Assembly (NCBI GenBank): GCA_002716165.1 | Contig: PAZT01000028.1 | Span: 1 to 22,601, forward strand | DNA from: Deltaproteobacteria bacterium | GTDB lineage: Bacteria; SAR324; NAC60-12 | Direction: 5' to 3' | Length of the DNA stretch: 22,601 nt | Position numbers and translations under genes: made by a program | Notes under the pieces: model-generated | Database searches by the model: none | Seen by the model: only the letters and a program-made list of their open reading frames with translations | What the model was told of the DNA's origin: nothing | Shown: positions 14,555 through 22,601 of the stretch, piece by piece | Numbering within the stretch: position 1 is the first letter of the stretch | How the letters are laid out: each line of letters starts with the position of its first letter

Positions 14555-16801
14555 CTATTGAGATACTTGAGAAAAAGAAAAATTTCTTAATCTTAAGGAG
14601 TTCAGGACAACAGAAACTGAACTTAGAGCCATCGCTGCTGCGGCAAGCATTGGATGTAAAGCTGGCCCACCGAAGGGAACAAGTAATCCTGCTGCTATGG
14701 GAATACTGATCACATTGTAACTAAAAGCCCAAAACAAATTCTGCTGAATGTTTTTTAAAGTTGCACGGCTGAGCAGCAGAGCAAATACAACTTGACGTAA
14801 ATCGTTTTTCATAAGGACCAAATCAGAAGATTTAAGTGCTACGTCAGTTCCTGTACCCATTGAAATTCCAATTTCTGCCTGAGCTAGAGCGGGAGCGTCA
14901 TTGATCCCATCTCCTACCATTCCAACTCGATAACCTTTTTGCTGGTACTTTTTAATAATTTTTGATTTTTCTTCCGGACTAATTCCAAAGTGAAGATTTG
15001 TAATTCCTGTTTTTTTGGCTACAGCTTTCGCTGGTGTTTCTTGGTCACCTGTAAGCATTACAACCTCTATCCCCATTTCCCTTATTTTAAAAACCGATTG
15101 TTTACTTTCTAGACGAGTCTGATCTCCCAGACAAATTACACCAGCTAGTTCACCCTCAATACCTACAAATACAGAGGTACTTCCTTTAGGAATTTCCTTA
15201 GCGATTTCAGGTAGATTACCAAATAATATTTTTTCTGCCTCCATAAAAGATTGATTACCAATTATGACAGTATAACCATTGACTAGAGCTTTTACTCCAA
15301 ATCCTGGTTTTGCTTCAAATCCTGAAACTTCTGTGCTGTTAAAACTATATTTTTTTGCTTCATCCACAACTGCTTTTCCAAGAGGATGTTCAGAACCTCT
15401 TTCAGCGTATGAAGCATAAAACAAGAGGTCCTCTTTTGTAAAATCCTCATTAGTTATAAGCTTTGTTACTTTTGGACAGCCCTCAGTTAATGTTCCTGTT
15501 TTGTCTATAAAGATTGTGCTAAGATCATGAGTTGATTCAAGTGCCAGTGCACTTCTAAATAAAACACCGTTTCTAGCACCTATTCCTGTTCCAACCAGTA
15601 TTGCAATAGGGGTAGCCAGACCAAGAGCACATGGGCATGCAATTACCATTACAGCAATTGTATAACTTACGATCTCATTTACTTCTGCTCCAGATAACCA
15701 CCACAGAAAACCTGAAACTAAAGATATAAAAAGTACTATGGGTACAAATACTGCTGCTACTTTATCTGCCATTCTTGAAACTCGGGATTTAGAAAGCTGA
15801 GAGTTTTCCACCATTTGGATAATTCCAGACAATGTTGTTTCTGCACCCACACGTTTAACTTTAACATCCAGTACACCATTAGTATTAAGTGTACCCCCTA
15901 TAACTTCTGTACCAACCGTTTTTTTTACTGCTACTGGTTCGCCTGTTAGCATCGATTCGTCCAAATAGCTTGAACCTTTCACAATGACTCCATCAACCGG
16001 GATTGTACTCCCTGGGAGAATCCTCAAAATATCCCCAGATTCAACAAGATCAATGAGGATACTAGATTCCTTACCATTATTTACTAAGACTGCTTCTTTT
16101 GGACGTAGCTTCAATAGAGAGTAGATTGCCTCTGAAGCACGAATTCTACTTTTGAATTCAAGAGACTTTCCAAGCAGTATCAGCGAAATAATAACACATG
16201 CTGTTTCAAAGTATAAACCTCCAATGTTCTGACTTGTACCAGACAAATTCCAAATACTAAATCCAACCGCTGCGGAAGTACCCGTTGCAATAAGTGTATC
16301 CATGTTTGGACTGAGGTTAAAAAACAAGAAAAACCCTTTAGCATAAAAATTTCGACCTGCCCACAAAACTGGTAATGTTAAAAGTAGTTGAATCATTCCA
16401 TAATTTAGAGGTTTTGTTTCGGGAGAAATAATTACAGGGAGTGATAATCCAAGCATTGGAGCCATTGCTAGCAAAACAAGAGGCACCGTGAATCCAAGAG
16501 CAAATTTAACTTGCCCATACAATTTTTGATACTCATCCTCAGATTTCTCGTATGGTTCTGCAAATTCATTATTTTCACACTTGAGTCTAGCGCTGAAACC
16601 GGCAGCTTTAACTGCCGATTCCAGCTGAGAGTAATTAGCAAATTCCGGATTATAACGAACAGAAGCCCTGTTCAAGGCAAAATTAACTTCTGCCAAGTGT
16701 ACTCCATCTACTTTGGATAAGGCTTTTTCCAATGAACTTACGCATCCCGCACAAGTCATTCCCTGAATATCCAAATTTATTACCTTTATAGACTTTTCCA
16801 T
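14555..16801 (-). CDS. copA: copper-translocating P1B-type ATPase
   Basis: This 748-residue membrane pump exports monovalent copper using ATP. Order of parts: one N-terminal heavy-metal-associated domain (about 5-70) with the CxxC pair C17/C20 in GMTCAGC; a group of hydrophobic segments; the actuator motif LTGEPVAV; the transmembrane metal site C389-P390-C391 in ACPCALGLATP; phosphorylated D433 in DKTGTLTEG; the nucleotide-binding HPLGKAV; the hinge GDGINDAP; and final membrane helices with YN and MALSSVSVVLNSLRLR, as in Cu(I) pumps (family 1B-1). Silver may also be carried. Only one HMA domain is present, and no separate copZ chaperone or copper regulator gene is in the window. It diverges from the deiodinase-like gene at 17014. 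Upstream AGAAG is at most a very weak ribosome site. Confidence 0.93.
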   Translation of the reverse strand: MEKSIKVINLDIQGMTCAGCVSSLEKALSKVDGVHLAEVNFALNRASVRYNPEFANYSQLESAVKAAGFSARLKCENNEFAEPYEKSEDEYQKLYGQVKFALGFTVPLVLLAMAPMLGLSLPVIISPETKPLNYGMIQLLLTLPVLWAGRNFYAKGFFLFFNLSPNMDTLIATGTSAAVGFSIWNLSGTSQNIGGLYFETACVIISLILLGKSLEFKSRIRASEAIYSLLKLRPKEAVLVNNGKESSILIDLVESGDILRILPGSTIPVDGVIVKGSSYLDESMLTGEPVAVKKTVGTEVIGGTLNTNGVLDVKVKRVGAETTLSGIIQMVENSQLSKSRVSRMADKVAAVFVPIVLFISLVSGFLWWLSGAEVNEIVSYTIAVMVIACPCALGLATPIAILVGTGIGARNGVLFRSALALESTHDLSTIFIDKTGTLTEGCPKVTKLITNEDFTKEDLLFYASYAERGSEHPLGKAVVDEAKKYSFNSTEVSGFEAKPGFGVKALVNGYTVIIGNQSFMEAEKILFGNLPEIAKEIPKGSTSVFVGIEGELAGVICLGDQTRLESKQSVFKIREMGIEVVMLTGDQETPAKAVAKKTGITNLHFGISPEEKSKIIKKYQQKGYRVGMVGDGINDAPALAQAEIGISMGTGTDVALKSSDLVLMKNDLRQVVFALLLSRATLKNIQQNLFWAFSYNVISIPIAAGLLVPFGGPALHPMLAAAAMALSSVSVVLNSLRLRNFSFSQVSQ

Positions 16802-16844
16802 TGTTTCTTCTGTTTTTTCTTGCTAAAAAACGTAATACTAATGG

Positions 16845-16863
16845 TATACATTATAGGGGTATA
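16845..16863. promoter_or_regulatory. possible operator upstream of copA
   Basis: Inverted arms TATAC (16845-16849) and GTATA (16859-16863) flank ATTATAGGG, 44-62 nt upstream of the copA ATG. The ATAGGGGTAT half resembles one half of a CsoR-type copper operator, but the other half does not carry the C-tract. No csoR gene is in the window. Weak evidence. Confidence 0.25.
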
Positions 16864-16921
16864 TAGTTTATATCAATAAAAAAAATGAGCTATGAAATTT
16901 GGGTAATAATAAAATTAAATA

Positions 16922-16950
16922 TTGAAGCCAATATTTATTCAAGATATGCT
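16922..16950 (+). promoter_or_regulatory. candidate promoter for the deiodinase-pepN-metY unit
   Basis: TTGAAG (16922-16927), 17-nt spacer, TATGCT (16945-16950): four of six matches at each hexamer and ideal spacing. The first gene starts at 17014, 63 nt downstream. AT-rich DNA gives many such matches by chance. Confidence 0.3.
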
Positions 16951-17013
16951 GAAAACGATATAAATATTTTTTCATTTTAAAATAATATTTTTTGGAATTT
17001 ACTTAAATATTCA

Positions 17014-17700
17014 ATGAATAAAAAAAACACAAATCCTCTTGATTTCCAAACAATCCCTTTTGATTTTCAGGAGTATCCTATGGAAGAAATTCGTAGTAGG
17101 GCACTGAAATACTATCATAATATGAGCAGACGACGGACAATTCGGGATTTTTCTAATCGTGAAGTACCAATTGATGTTATCGAAAACTGTATTCTTACTG
17201 CAGACACTGCACCAAGTGGCGCTAATCAACATCCTTGGCATTTTGTGATTGTTAAAGACCCGAAAAAAAAGCGAAAAATAAGGGATGCTGCAGAAAAGGA
17301 AGAAAAAGAATTTTACAGTACCCGCGCCACAAGTGAATGGTTGGAGGTCCTCGCACCTTTAGGAACTAATGAAAAAAAGCCATTTTTAGAAACTGCACCA
17401 TACTTAATTGCAATATTTGCACAGATTTTTGGAGTTAATAAAAAAGGGGAAAAAACAAAACACTATTATGTTAATGAATCTGTGGGAATAGCCACAGGAA
17501 TCCTTGTAAGTGCAATTCACTATTCAGGACTAGCATCACTGACTCACACACCAAGCCCTATGAAGTTCCTCAATCAAATTCTTGATCGTCCCGACAATGA
17601 GCGTCCTTTTTTACTTTTGATAGTTGGTTATCCTGCTGACGACGCCAGAGTGCCAAATATAAGAAGGAAATCACTTAGTGAAATCACTACATTTTTTTAA
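17014..17700 (+). CDS. nitroreductase-family flavoprotein, iodotyrosine deiodinase-like
   Basis: This 228-residue FMN protein of the nitroreductase superfamily reads along its whole length like iodotyrosine deiodinase (IYD) without the membrane anchor. FMN-site motifs are SRRRTIRDF (38-46), TAPSGANQHPWHFVIVKDP (65-83) and the Thr-Pro of LTHTPSP. The IYD lid residues that grip the halotyrosine zwitterion are all present with correct spacing: E97, Y101 and K122 match human E157, Y161 and K182 (offsets 4 and 21). The C-terminus VGYPADDARVPNIRRK also follows IYD. This predicts reductive removal of iodine, bromine or chlorine from halotyrosines, with an unknown electron donor. It starts a plus-strand unit, with pepN following after 48 nt. 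The ATG is the only sensible start and lacks a Shine-Dalgarno. Confidence 0.85.
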   Translation: MNKKNTNPLDFQTIPFDFQEYPMEEIRSRALKYYHNMSRRRTIRDFSNREVPIDVIENCILTADTAPSGANQHPWHFVIVKDPKKKRKIRDAAEKEEKEFYSTRATSEWLEVLAPLGTNEKKPFLETAPYLIAIFAQIFGVNKKGEKTKHYYVNESVGIATGILVSAIHYSGLASLTHTPSPMKFLNQILDRPDNERPFLLLIVGYPADDARVPNIRRKSLSEITTFF

Positions 17701-17748
17701 AACCCTTTGAGAATTTGTACTGGAAAATAAAATTATCAAAAACACAAA

Positions 17749-20457
17749 ATGAAAAACATCTCTTCTAAAACAACTTACTTAAAAAAATACACTCCTCCGC
17801 CATTTCTGATTGACAAGGTGGATCTAGAAATCGATCTGGGAGAAGAATGGAGTACTGTTAAAGCTCGTTTAAGTTTCAGATCAAATCCTTCTTTTGAAGG
17901 AAAAGATAATACCCTTGTGCTTGATGGCCAAAACATGAAACTACAGGGAATCCTTTTAGATAATTTGGAAATTAACAAAGATCAATACTCAGTTGATGAG
18001 TCTCATTTGACGGTCAATAACGTTCCAAAAAAGTTTGAGCTAGAAACTACAGTAAGAATTCAGCCACATAATAATACCGAGCTCGAAGGTCTTTACAAAT
18101 CTGGTGAAATATTCTGCACACAGTGCGAATCAGAGGGCTTTCGTAAAATTACATATTTTTTAGATCGTCCTGATGTAATGTCTCTTTTTAGTACTAAAAT
18201 CACCGCTAACAAGGAGGCATGTCCGGTAATTCTTTCAAATGGTAACCCAGTTGAATCAGGGGAATTGGATGATGGCAGACACTGGATAAAATGGGAAGAT
18301 CCACACCTTAAACCTTCTTACCTATTTGCCTTAGTCGCAGGAGATTTACTACATATTGAAGACAAGTTTCAAACTGCGTCGGGAAGAGATGTTACCTTAA
18401 GAATTTTTGTCGAGCCTGAAAATATTAATTATTGTAACCATGCAATGCGTTCTCTAAAGGAATCGATGCGTTGGGATGAAGAAAGATTCGGACGTGAATA
18501 CGACCTCGATTTGTTCATGATAGTTGCGGTTAATGATTTCAATTCTGGTGCAATGGAAAATAAAGGTCTCAATATTTTTAATTCAAAGCTAATACTAGCT
18601 TCAAAGGAAACGGCGACAGATATGGATTTTTACTATATACAAGGAGTGGTTGGTCATGAATATTTTCACAACTGGTCAGGAAACCGGGTCACATGCCGAG
18701 ATTGGTTCCAGCTTAGCCTAAAGGAAGGATTCACTGTTTTTCGTGATCAAGAGTTCTCATCCGATCTTAACTCTAGGGTAGTGCAACGTATTGCAGATGT
18801 GGATCGCCTTCGAACCTATCAGTTCCCTGAGGACGCTGGCCCAATGAGTCACCCAGTGCGTCCAGATTCATACATGGAAATAAATAATTTTTATACTATG
18901 ACAGTCTATGAAAAAGGAGCAGAAGTGGTCCGTATGATTTACACACTTCTGGGGGAAGAAAATTTTCGTAAGGGCACTGATCTCTATTTTAAAATTTATG
19001 ATGGTCAAGCAGTTACTTGCGATGATTTTATTAGTGCAATGGAAGAAGCCAGCAACAAGGACTTGAAACAGTTCAAGCGCTGGTACAACCAGTCTGGAAC
19101 TCCAGAGCTTAGAATCAAAGGTAAACACGATAAAAATACGAAAAAATATACTCTCACTGTGCAACAGTCATGTCCATATACCCCAGGACAAAAAGGCTTT
19201 GGGAAAAGCCTCAATACAAATACTGACGAAAAGGAATTAATTGAAAAGGAACCATTTCATTTACCATTTGCAATGGGTTTGCTTTCAGCTGATGGTAAGC
19301 CACTTTCATTGAAATTACAGGGAGATAAGAAAGATGAATCAAAGAATACAGTTGTTCTTGAAATCCAACATGAGAAAGACACATTTGTTTTCGAAGATAT
19401 AAACGATCCACCTGTTCCTTCTCTTCTACGTGGATTTTCCGCACCCGTAAAATTATATTTTGACTACAGCAATTCTGAGCTGGCTCTTTTACTGGCTTAT
19501 GATACTGATAAATTTAACCGCTGGGAAGCAGGCCAACAATTGATGATTAAAGTTGTACTGGAACAAGTTCATAGATTTAAGCAGAAAAAACCTTTGGAAT
19601 TATCTGGAGATTTGCTTGAAGCTTTTCAGAGGATATTACAAAACTCATCACAAAATGAACCAGCATTTTTAGCGCAAACCCTCAGTTTTCCCAACGAATC
19701 ATATCTTGGAGAATTAATGGATGAGATAGATGTAGTTGCTATTCATGAAGGTATGAAATTCGTGCGAAAGCAATTAGCAAAAAAACTTTATGATCAATTT
19801 GAAAATATTTACAGGGTAAATCAAGAAAAAGGTTCATATAGTATTGATCCTGAATCAATGGGAAAACGCAGTTTGAAAAATGTCTGTCTTGGTTATCTTG
19901 CAGAAGAAAATTCTCCAGAGGCTATAAAACTTTGTTTTGAACAATTTAATAAGCATGGAAACATGACAGATGTAGTTGGAGCACTTAAAATACTTACAAA
20001 TATTGATTGTCCAGAAAGGGGGTCTGCTTTAGATGAATTTGAAAAGAAGTGGAATCATAATACTGTTGTAATGGACAAATGGTTTACTCTTCAGGCAATT
20101 TCAATACTGCCCGGGACTCTACAAAAAGTCCGCAGACTTACAAAACATAATGCGTATGATGAAAAGAATCCAAATAAAATTCGAGCTTTAATCAGTGCAT
20201 TCTCTCGTTATAATCAGCTTTGTTTTCACTCTGATGACGGTTCTGGATATGAATTTCTAACAGAGCAAGTTCTCAAGCTTGACCCATTAAACCCTCAAAC
20301 AGCAGCACGACTTGTAAGTGTTTTCAATAATTGGAAAAAATTTAAAAAACATAATAAGATAAAAATAAAGGAGCAACTAAATCGGATTGTTAAAACAGCT
20401 GAACTCTCCGGAGATGTTTTTGAAATTGTCTCTAAAGCTTTAGGGAATAATACATGA
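17749..20457 (+). CDS. pepN: aminopeptidase N (M1 zinc metallopeptidase)
   Basis: This 902-residue cytosolic enzyme removes N-terminal amino acids from peptides and is slightly longer than the 870-residue E. coli PepN. The substrate-anchoring exopeptidase motif GAMEN is at 267-271. The zinc site is H303-E304-Y305-F306-H307 with the third ligand E326, which is HExxH-18-E as in E. coli (H297, H301, E320). The transition-state Tyr lies in NNFYTMTVYEKGAEV. The catalytic domain is followed by a beta domain with the RGFSAPV region and a long helical C-terminal domain typical of the E. coli-type subfamily. No signal peptide is visible. It is 48 nt after the deiodinase-like gene and 22 nt before metY, so co-transcription is likely. 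Confidence 0.94.
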   Translation: MKNISSKTTYLKKYTPPPFLIDKVDLEIDLGEEWSTVKARLSFRSNPSFEGKDNTLVLDGQNMKLQGILLDNLEINKDQYSVDESHLTVNNVPKKFELETTVRIQPHNNTELEGLYKSGEIFCTQCESEGFRKITYFLDRPDVMSLFSTKITANKEACPVILSNGNPVESGELDDGRHWIKWEDPHLKPSYLFALVAGDLLHIEDKFQTASGRDVTLRIFVEPENINYCNHAMRSLKESMRWDEERFGREYDLDLFMIVAVNDFNSGAMENKGLNIFNSKLILASKETATDMDFYYIQGVVGHEYFHNWSGNRVTCRDWFQLSLKEGFTVFRDQEFSSDLNSRVVQRIADVDRLRTYQFPEDAGPMSHPVRPDSYMEINNFYTMTVYEKGAEVVRMIYTLLGEENFRKGTDLYFKIYDGQAVTCDDFISAMEEASNKDLKQFKRWYNQSGTPELRIKGKHDKNTKKYTLTVQQSCPYTPGQKGFGKSLNTNTDEKELIEKEPFHLPFAMGLLSADGKPLSLKLQGDKKDESKNTVVLEIQHEKDTFVFEDINDPPVPSLLRGFSAPVKLYFDYSNSELALLLAYDTDKFNRWEAGQQLMIKVVLEQVHRFKQKKPLELSGDLLEAFQRILQNSSQNEPAFLAQTLSFPNESYLGELMDEIDVVAIHEGMKFVRKQLAKKLYDQFENIYRVNQEKGSYSIDPESMGKRSLKNVCLGYLAEENSPEAIKLCFEQFNKHGNMTDVVGALKILTNIDCPERGSALDEFEKKWNHNTVVMDKWFTLQAISILPGTLQKVRRLTKHNAYDEKNPNKIRALISAFSRYNQLCFHSDDGSGYEFLTEQVLKLDPLNPQTAARLVSVFNNWKKFKKHNKIKIKEQLNRIVKTAELSGDVFEIVSKALGNNT

Positions 20458-20479
20458 TTACTTAATTTTTCAATATAAT

Positions 20480-21802
20480 ATGGACCCAAAATTTTATAAA
20501 TTCGATACAATAAGCCTTCACGGCGGTCATCGTCCTGACACTGCAACCAGGTCACGAGCTGTTCCTATTTATCAGACTACTTCATATATATTTCAGGACA
20601 GTGACCATGCTGCAGCTTTATATAATCTGGAACAGGGGGGACATATCTACAGTCGAATATCCAACCCCACCGTTGCAGTACTGGAGGAACGTATAGCCGC
20701 TTTGGAAGGTGGTACCGGAGCAGTTGCAACAGCTTCAGGACAAAGCGCATTATTCTCCGCAATAATGACACTAATGGGACAGGGTAGTCACATCGTTTCT
20801 TCTGCATCTCTTTACGGTGGAAGTGTAAACCTGTTCAAACACACTTTGCCTCGTTTTGGAATTGAAACAACATTTGTTGATCCTCGTAAAACTGAAGAAT
20901 TTGCCCGAGCTATACGTCCCGAAACTCGATTATGTTTCGGAGAAATTATAGGAAATCCTGGACTAAAAATTTTAAACGTTCCTTCAGTTGCTAAAATTGC
21001 TCATGAGGCTGGAATACCTCTGATGATAGACGCTACATTTAATACTCCTTACCTTTGCAAACCTTTTGAATTGGGTGCTGACATTATTTCACATTCAATT
21101 ACCAAATGGATGGGTGGACATGGTGTAGCTATAGGAGGAATAGTAGTTGAGGGGGGACGCTTTGACTGGGAAAAAGATGGGAAATTCCCTACCTTAACAG
21201 AGCCTTATGATGGGTATCATGGTATTAATTTTTTCGAAGAATTTGGACCACAGGCTTTTTCTATGCGTTTGCGATCAGAAGCAATGCGTGACATTGGACC
21301 TGCCATGAGTCCACAAAACGCGTTCTACCTGATACAAGGTTTAGAAACCCTTCCTGTAAGAATGGAAAAACATATGAAAAATACAAGTTTGATACTTGAT
21401 TTTTTACAAAACAGTGAAAATGTTTCGTGGGTAACACATCCTAGTCTCCCAGACCATCCCGATTATGAACTCGCATCTAAAATACTCCCAAAAGGTGCTG
21501 GATCAATTATTGTGTTTGGTGTTAAGGGCGGAAATTCTGTTGGCGGGGGTCGCGAAGCTGGAGCCACCTTTATAAATTCTCTACAGCTTTCCTCACACCT
21601 TGCCAACGTTGGTGACGCAAAAACTCTGGTAATACATCCTGCAAGTACAACTCATGCGCAAATGGATGCAGAAACCATGATAAATGCTGGGCTAACGGAA
21701 GACATGATTCGTCTTTCTGTCGGTCTCGAAGATCCAATTGATTTAATAAATGATTTTAAACAAGCCTTACGAAAAGCTTCGAAAACAGTACAAAAAAAAT
21801 AA
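20480..21802 (+). CDS. metY: O-acetylhomoserine sulfhydrylase (O-acetylhomoserine aminocarboxypropyltransferase)
   Basis: This 440-residue PLP enzyme of the Cys/Met metabolism family makes homocysteine from O-acetylhomoserine and sulfide. It could equally use methanethiol to give methionine directly. Motifs: the start KFDTISLHGGHRPD, YSRISNPTVAVLEERIAALEGG, the phosphate loop ASGQSAL, the Asp of MIDATFNTPY, and PLP-binding K209 in SHSITKWMGGHG. The insertion between the Lys and the C-terminal domain, and the total length, fit MetY rather than the shorter MetB/MetC enzymes. It is 22 nt after pepN. Methanethiol is an end product of DMSP demethylation pathways, so a link to the dmdA-like gene is conceivable but only inferred. 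No S-adenosylmethionine riboswitch is possible in the 22-nt gap. Confidence 0.9.
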   Translation: MDPKFYKFDTISLHGGHRPDTATRSRAVPIYQTTSYIFQDSDHAAALYNLEQGGHIYSRISNPTVAVLEERIAALEGGTGAVATASGQSALFSAIMTLMGQGSHIVSSASLYGGSVNLFKHTLPRFGIETTFVDPRKTEEFARAIRPETRLCFGEIIGNPGLKILNVPSVAKIAHEAGIPLMIDATFNTPYLCKPFELGADIISHSITKWMGGHGVAIGGIVVEGGRFDWEKDGKFPTLTEPYDGYHGINFFEEFGPQAFSMRLRSEAMRDIGPAMSPQNAFYLIQGLETLPVRMEKHMKNTSLILDFLQNSENVSWVTHPSLPDHPDYELASKILPKGAGSIIVFGVKGGNSVGGGREAGATFINSLQLSSHLANVGDAKTLVIHPASTTHAQMDAETMINAGLTEDMIRLSVGLEDPIDLINDFKQALRKASKTVQKK

Positions 21803-21855
21803 TTATGCTTATATATCGTATGTGGTCAATTCAGAAGATATCTATAAAGTAAATA

Positions 21856-22601
21856 ATGGAATTAATCGTTAAGAACTCTGCTTTAGATAAAAAAGAGGTT
21901 ATTTTTGCTACAACCGGAGGAAAAGATTTTAATCCTGAACTTCCTGCAATAATATTTCTTCATTGCGCAGGTGCAGATCACTCTATATGGTATTTGCAAA
22001 CAAGATATTTTGCTTACCATGGTTATTCAACTCTGGCTGTTGATTTTCCAGGACACGGACGATCGGAGGGTGAATGTATTACAAGTATTGAAGAAATGGC
22101 AGAATGGATACCGGAGCTCCTAATTGCAGCAGGTGTTAAAAAGGCATCACTTGTAGGTCATTCTATGGGATCCCTTGTAGCGTTAGAATGTGCATCCCGT
22201 TTTTCAGAAATTGTAAGTTCCATATGTTTGATAGGATCTGCAGCAAAGATGCCTGTTCATCCGTTTTTGTTGGAAGAATCTCTTAAAGGGAAACAGCTTG
22301 CATATGATCTTGTTACTTCTTGGGAGCATGGACCAGCTGGACATTTTGGGAATCCCCCGGTTCCTGGAATGTCTCTTCTGGGAGGAGCCCAATCTTTACT
22401 TAATTCTGCTCCAAAAGGAGCTTTGGGGCTTGATCTCACGGCATGTAACAACTACCAAAATGGAATGAATGCTGCATCAAAAATAAGCTGCCCTGTTTTA
22501 TGCCTTTCTGGAAGTCAGGATAAAATGTCTCCTTCTTTTGAAGGTATGAAGCTGGCAGAAGCTATTCCGGATGCAAAATTTCATATTATTGAGGATTGTG
22601 G
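21856..22601 (+). CDS. alpha/beta-hydrolase fold enzyme, 3' end beyond the window
   Basis: The first 248 codons of an open frame run to the window edge without a stop. It is an alpha/beta hydrolase: HCAGADHSIW (36-45) near the oxyanion hole, the DFPGHGRS segment (63-70), nucleophile S103 in VGHSMGS, and the acid candidate D222 in SGSQDKMSP. The catalytic His should follow just beyond the edge. Substrate is not recognisable; such proteins include esterases, haloperoxidase-like and C-C bond hydrolases. It starts 53 nt after metY on the same strand, so it may be the next gene of that unit. No Shine-Dalgarno is seen. Confidence 0.85.
   Translation, partial: MELIVKNSALDKKEVIFATTGGKDFNPELPAIIFLHCAGADHSIWYLQTRYFAYHGYSTLAVDFPGHGRSEGECITSIEEMAEWIPELLIAAGVKKASLVGHSMGSLVALECASRFSEIVSSICLIGSAAKMPVHPFLLEESLKGKQLAYDLVTSWEHGPAGHFGNPPVPGMSLLGGAQSLLNSAPKGALGLDLTACNNYQNGMNAASKISCPVLCLSGSQDKMSPSFEGMKLAEAIPDAKFHIIEDC

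Noticed and set aside
22204..22451. Minus-strand frames near the right edge
   Set aside because: They lie within the plus-strand alpha/beta hydrolase, which has clear GHSMG and Asp motifs and no stop to the edge.

Overview
The window is AT-rich bacterial DNA with 14 protein genes, the last cut by the window edge, plus the 5' end of a tRNA at the left edge. No plasmid, phage, IS or CRISPR element is visible. The organism cannot be named from this stretch. It is an aerobic heterotroph with a 2-oxoglutarate dehydrogenase complex. A DMSP-demethylase-type gene points to a marine bacterioplankton lineage. Two traits may help placement: essentially none of the 14 starts has a Shine-Dalgarno sequence, and the 2-oxoglutarate dehydrogenase E1 reads like the Bacteroidota-type enzyme rather than the classic proteobacterial one. 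Other genes, such as pepN and metY, look proteobacterial, so the affiliation stays open.

Layout. (1) 1-64: start of a minus-strand tRNA with its own sigma70-like promoter. (2) 120-5943, minus strand: sucB, then lpd, a soluble receiver-histidine kinase and a long amidase. The last three are separated by only 12 and 7 nt and look co-transcribed. (3) 5944-6660: a 717-bp AT-rich divergent spacer holding a good sigma70-like promoter and several inverted repeats. (4) 6661-11214, plus strand: a four-gene catabolic cassette made of an FMN-dependent alpha-hydroxyacid dehydrogenase, a thiamine-diphosphate lyase/decarboxylase, a small transthyretin/HIU-hydrolase-like protein and a DmdA-type tetrahydrofolate-dependent demethylase. 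(5) 11441-16801, minus strand: sucA and a copper P1B-ATPase. (6) 17014-22601, plus strand: an iodotyrosine-deiodinase-like nitroreductase, aminopeptidase N, O-acetylhomoserine sulfhydrylase and an alpha/beta hydrolase that runs off the edge, with gaps of 22-53 nt.

The most interesting part is region 4. It sits between sucA and sucB, which are normally adjacent, and on the opposite strand, so it looks like an insertion into a sucA-sucB-lpd cluster. Its gene content suggests an unassigned route: oxidise a 2-hydroxyacid to a 2-oxoacid, cleave or decarboxylate it on ThDP, and remove a methyl group onto folate. A hydroxylated sulfonium compound such as 4-dimethylsulfonio-2-hydroxybutyrate is one speculative substrate. 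The transthyretin-like protein keeps the His/Arg/His catalytic positions of HIU hydrolase but has lost the YRGS tail. The dehydrogenase has Phe where relatives have the substrate-binding Tyr. Outside the cassette, the nitroreductase at 17014 keeps all three halotyrosine-binding residues of iodotyrosine deiodinase.
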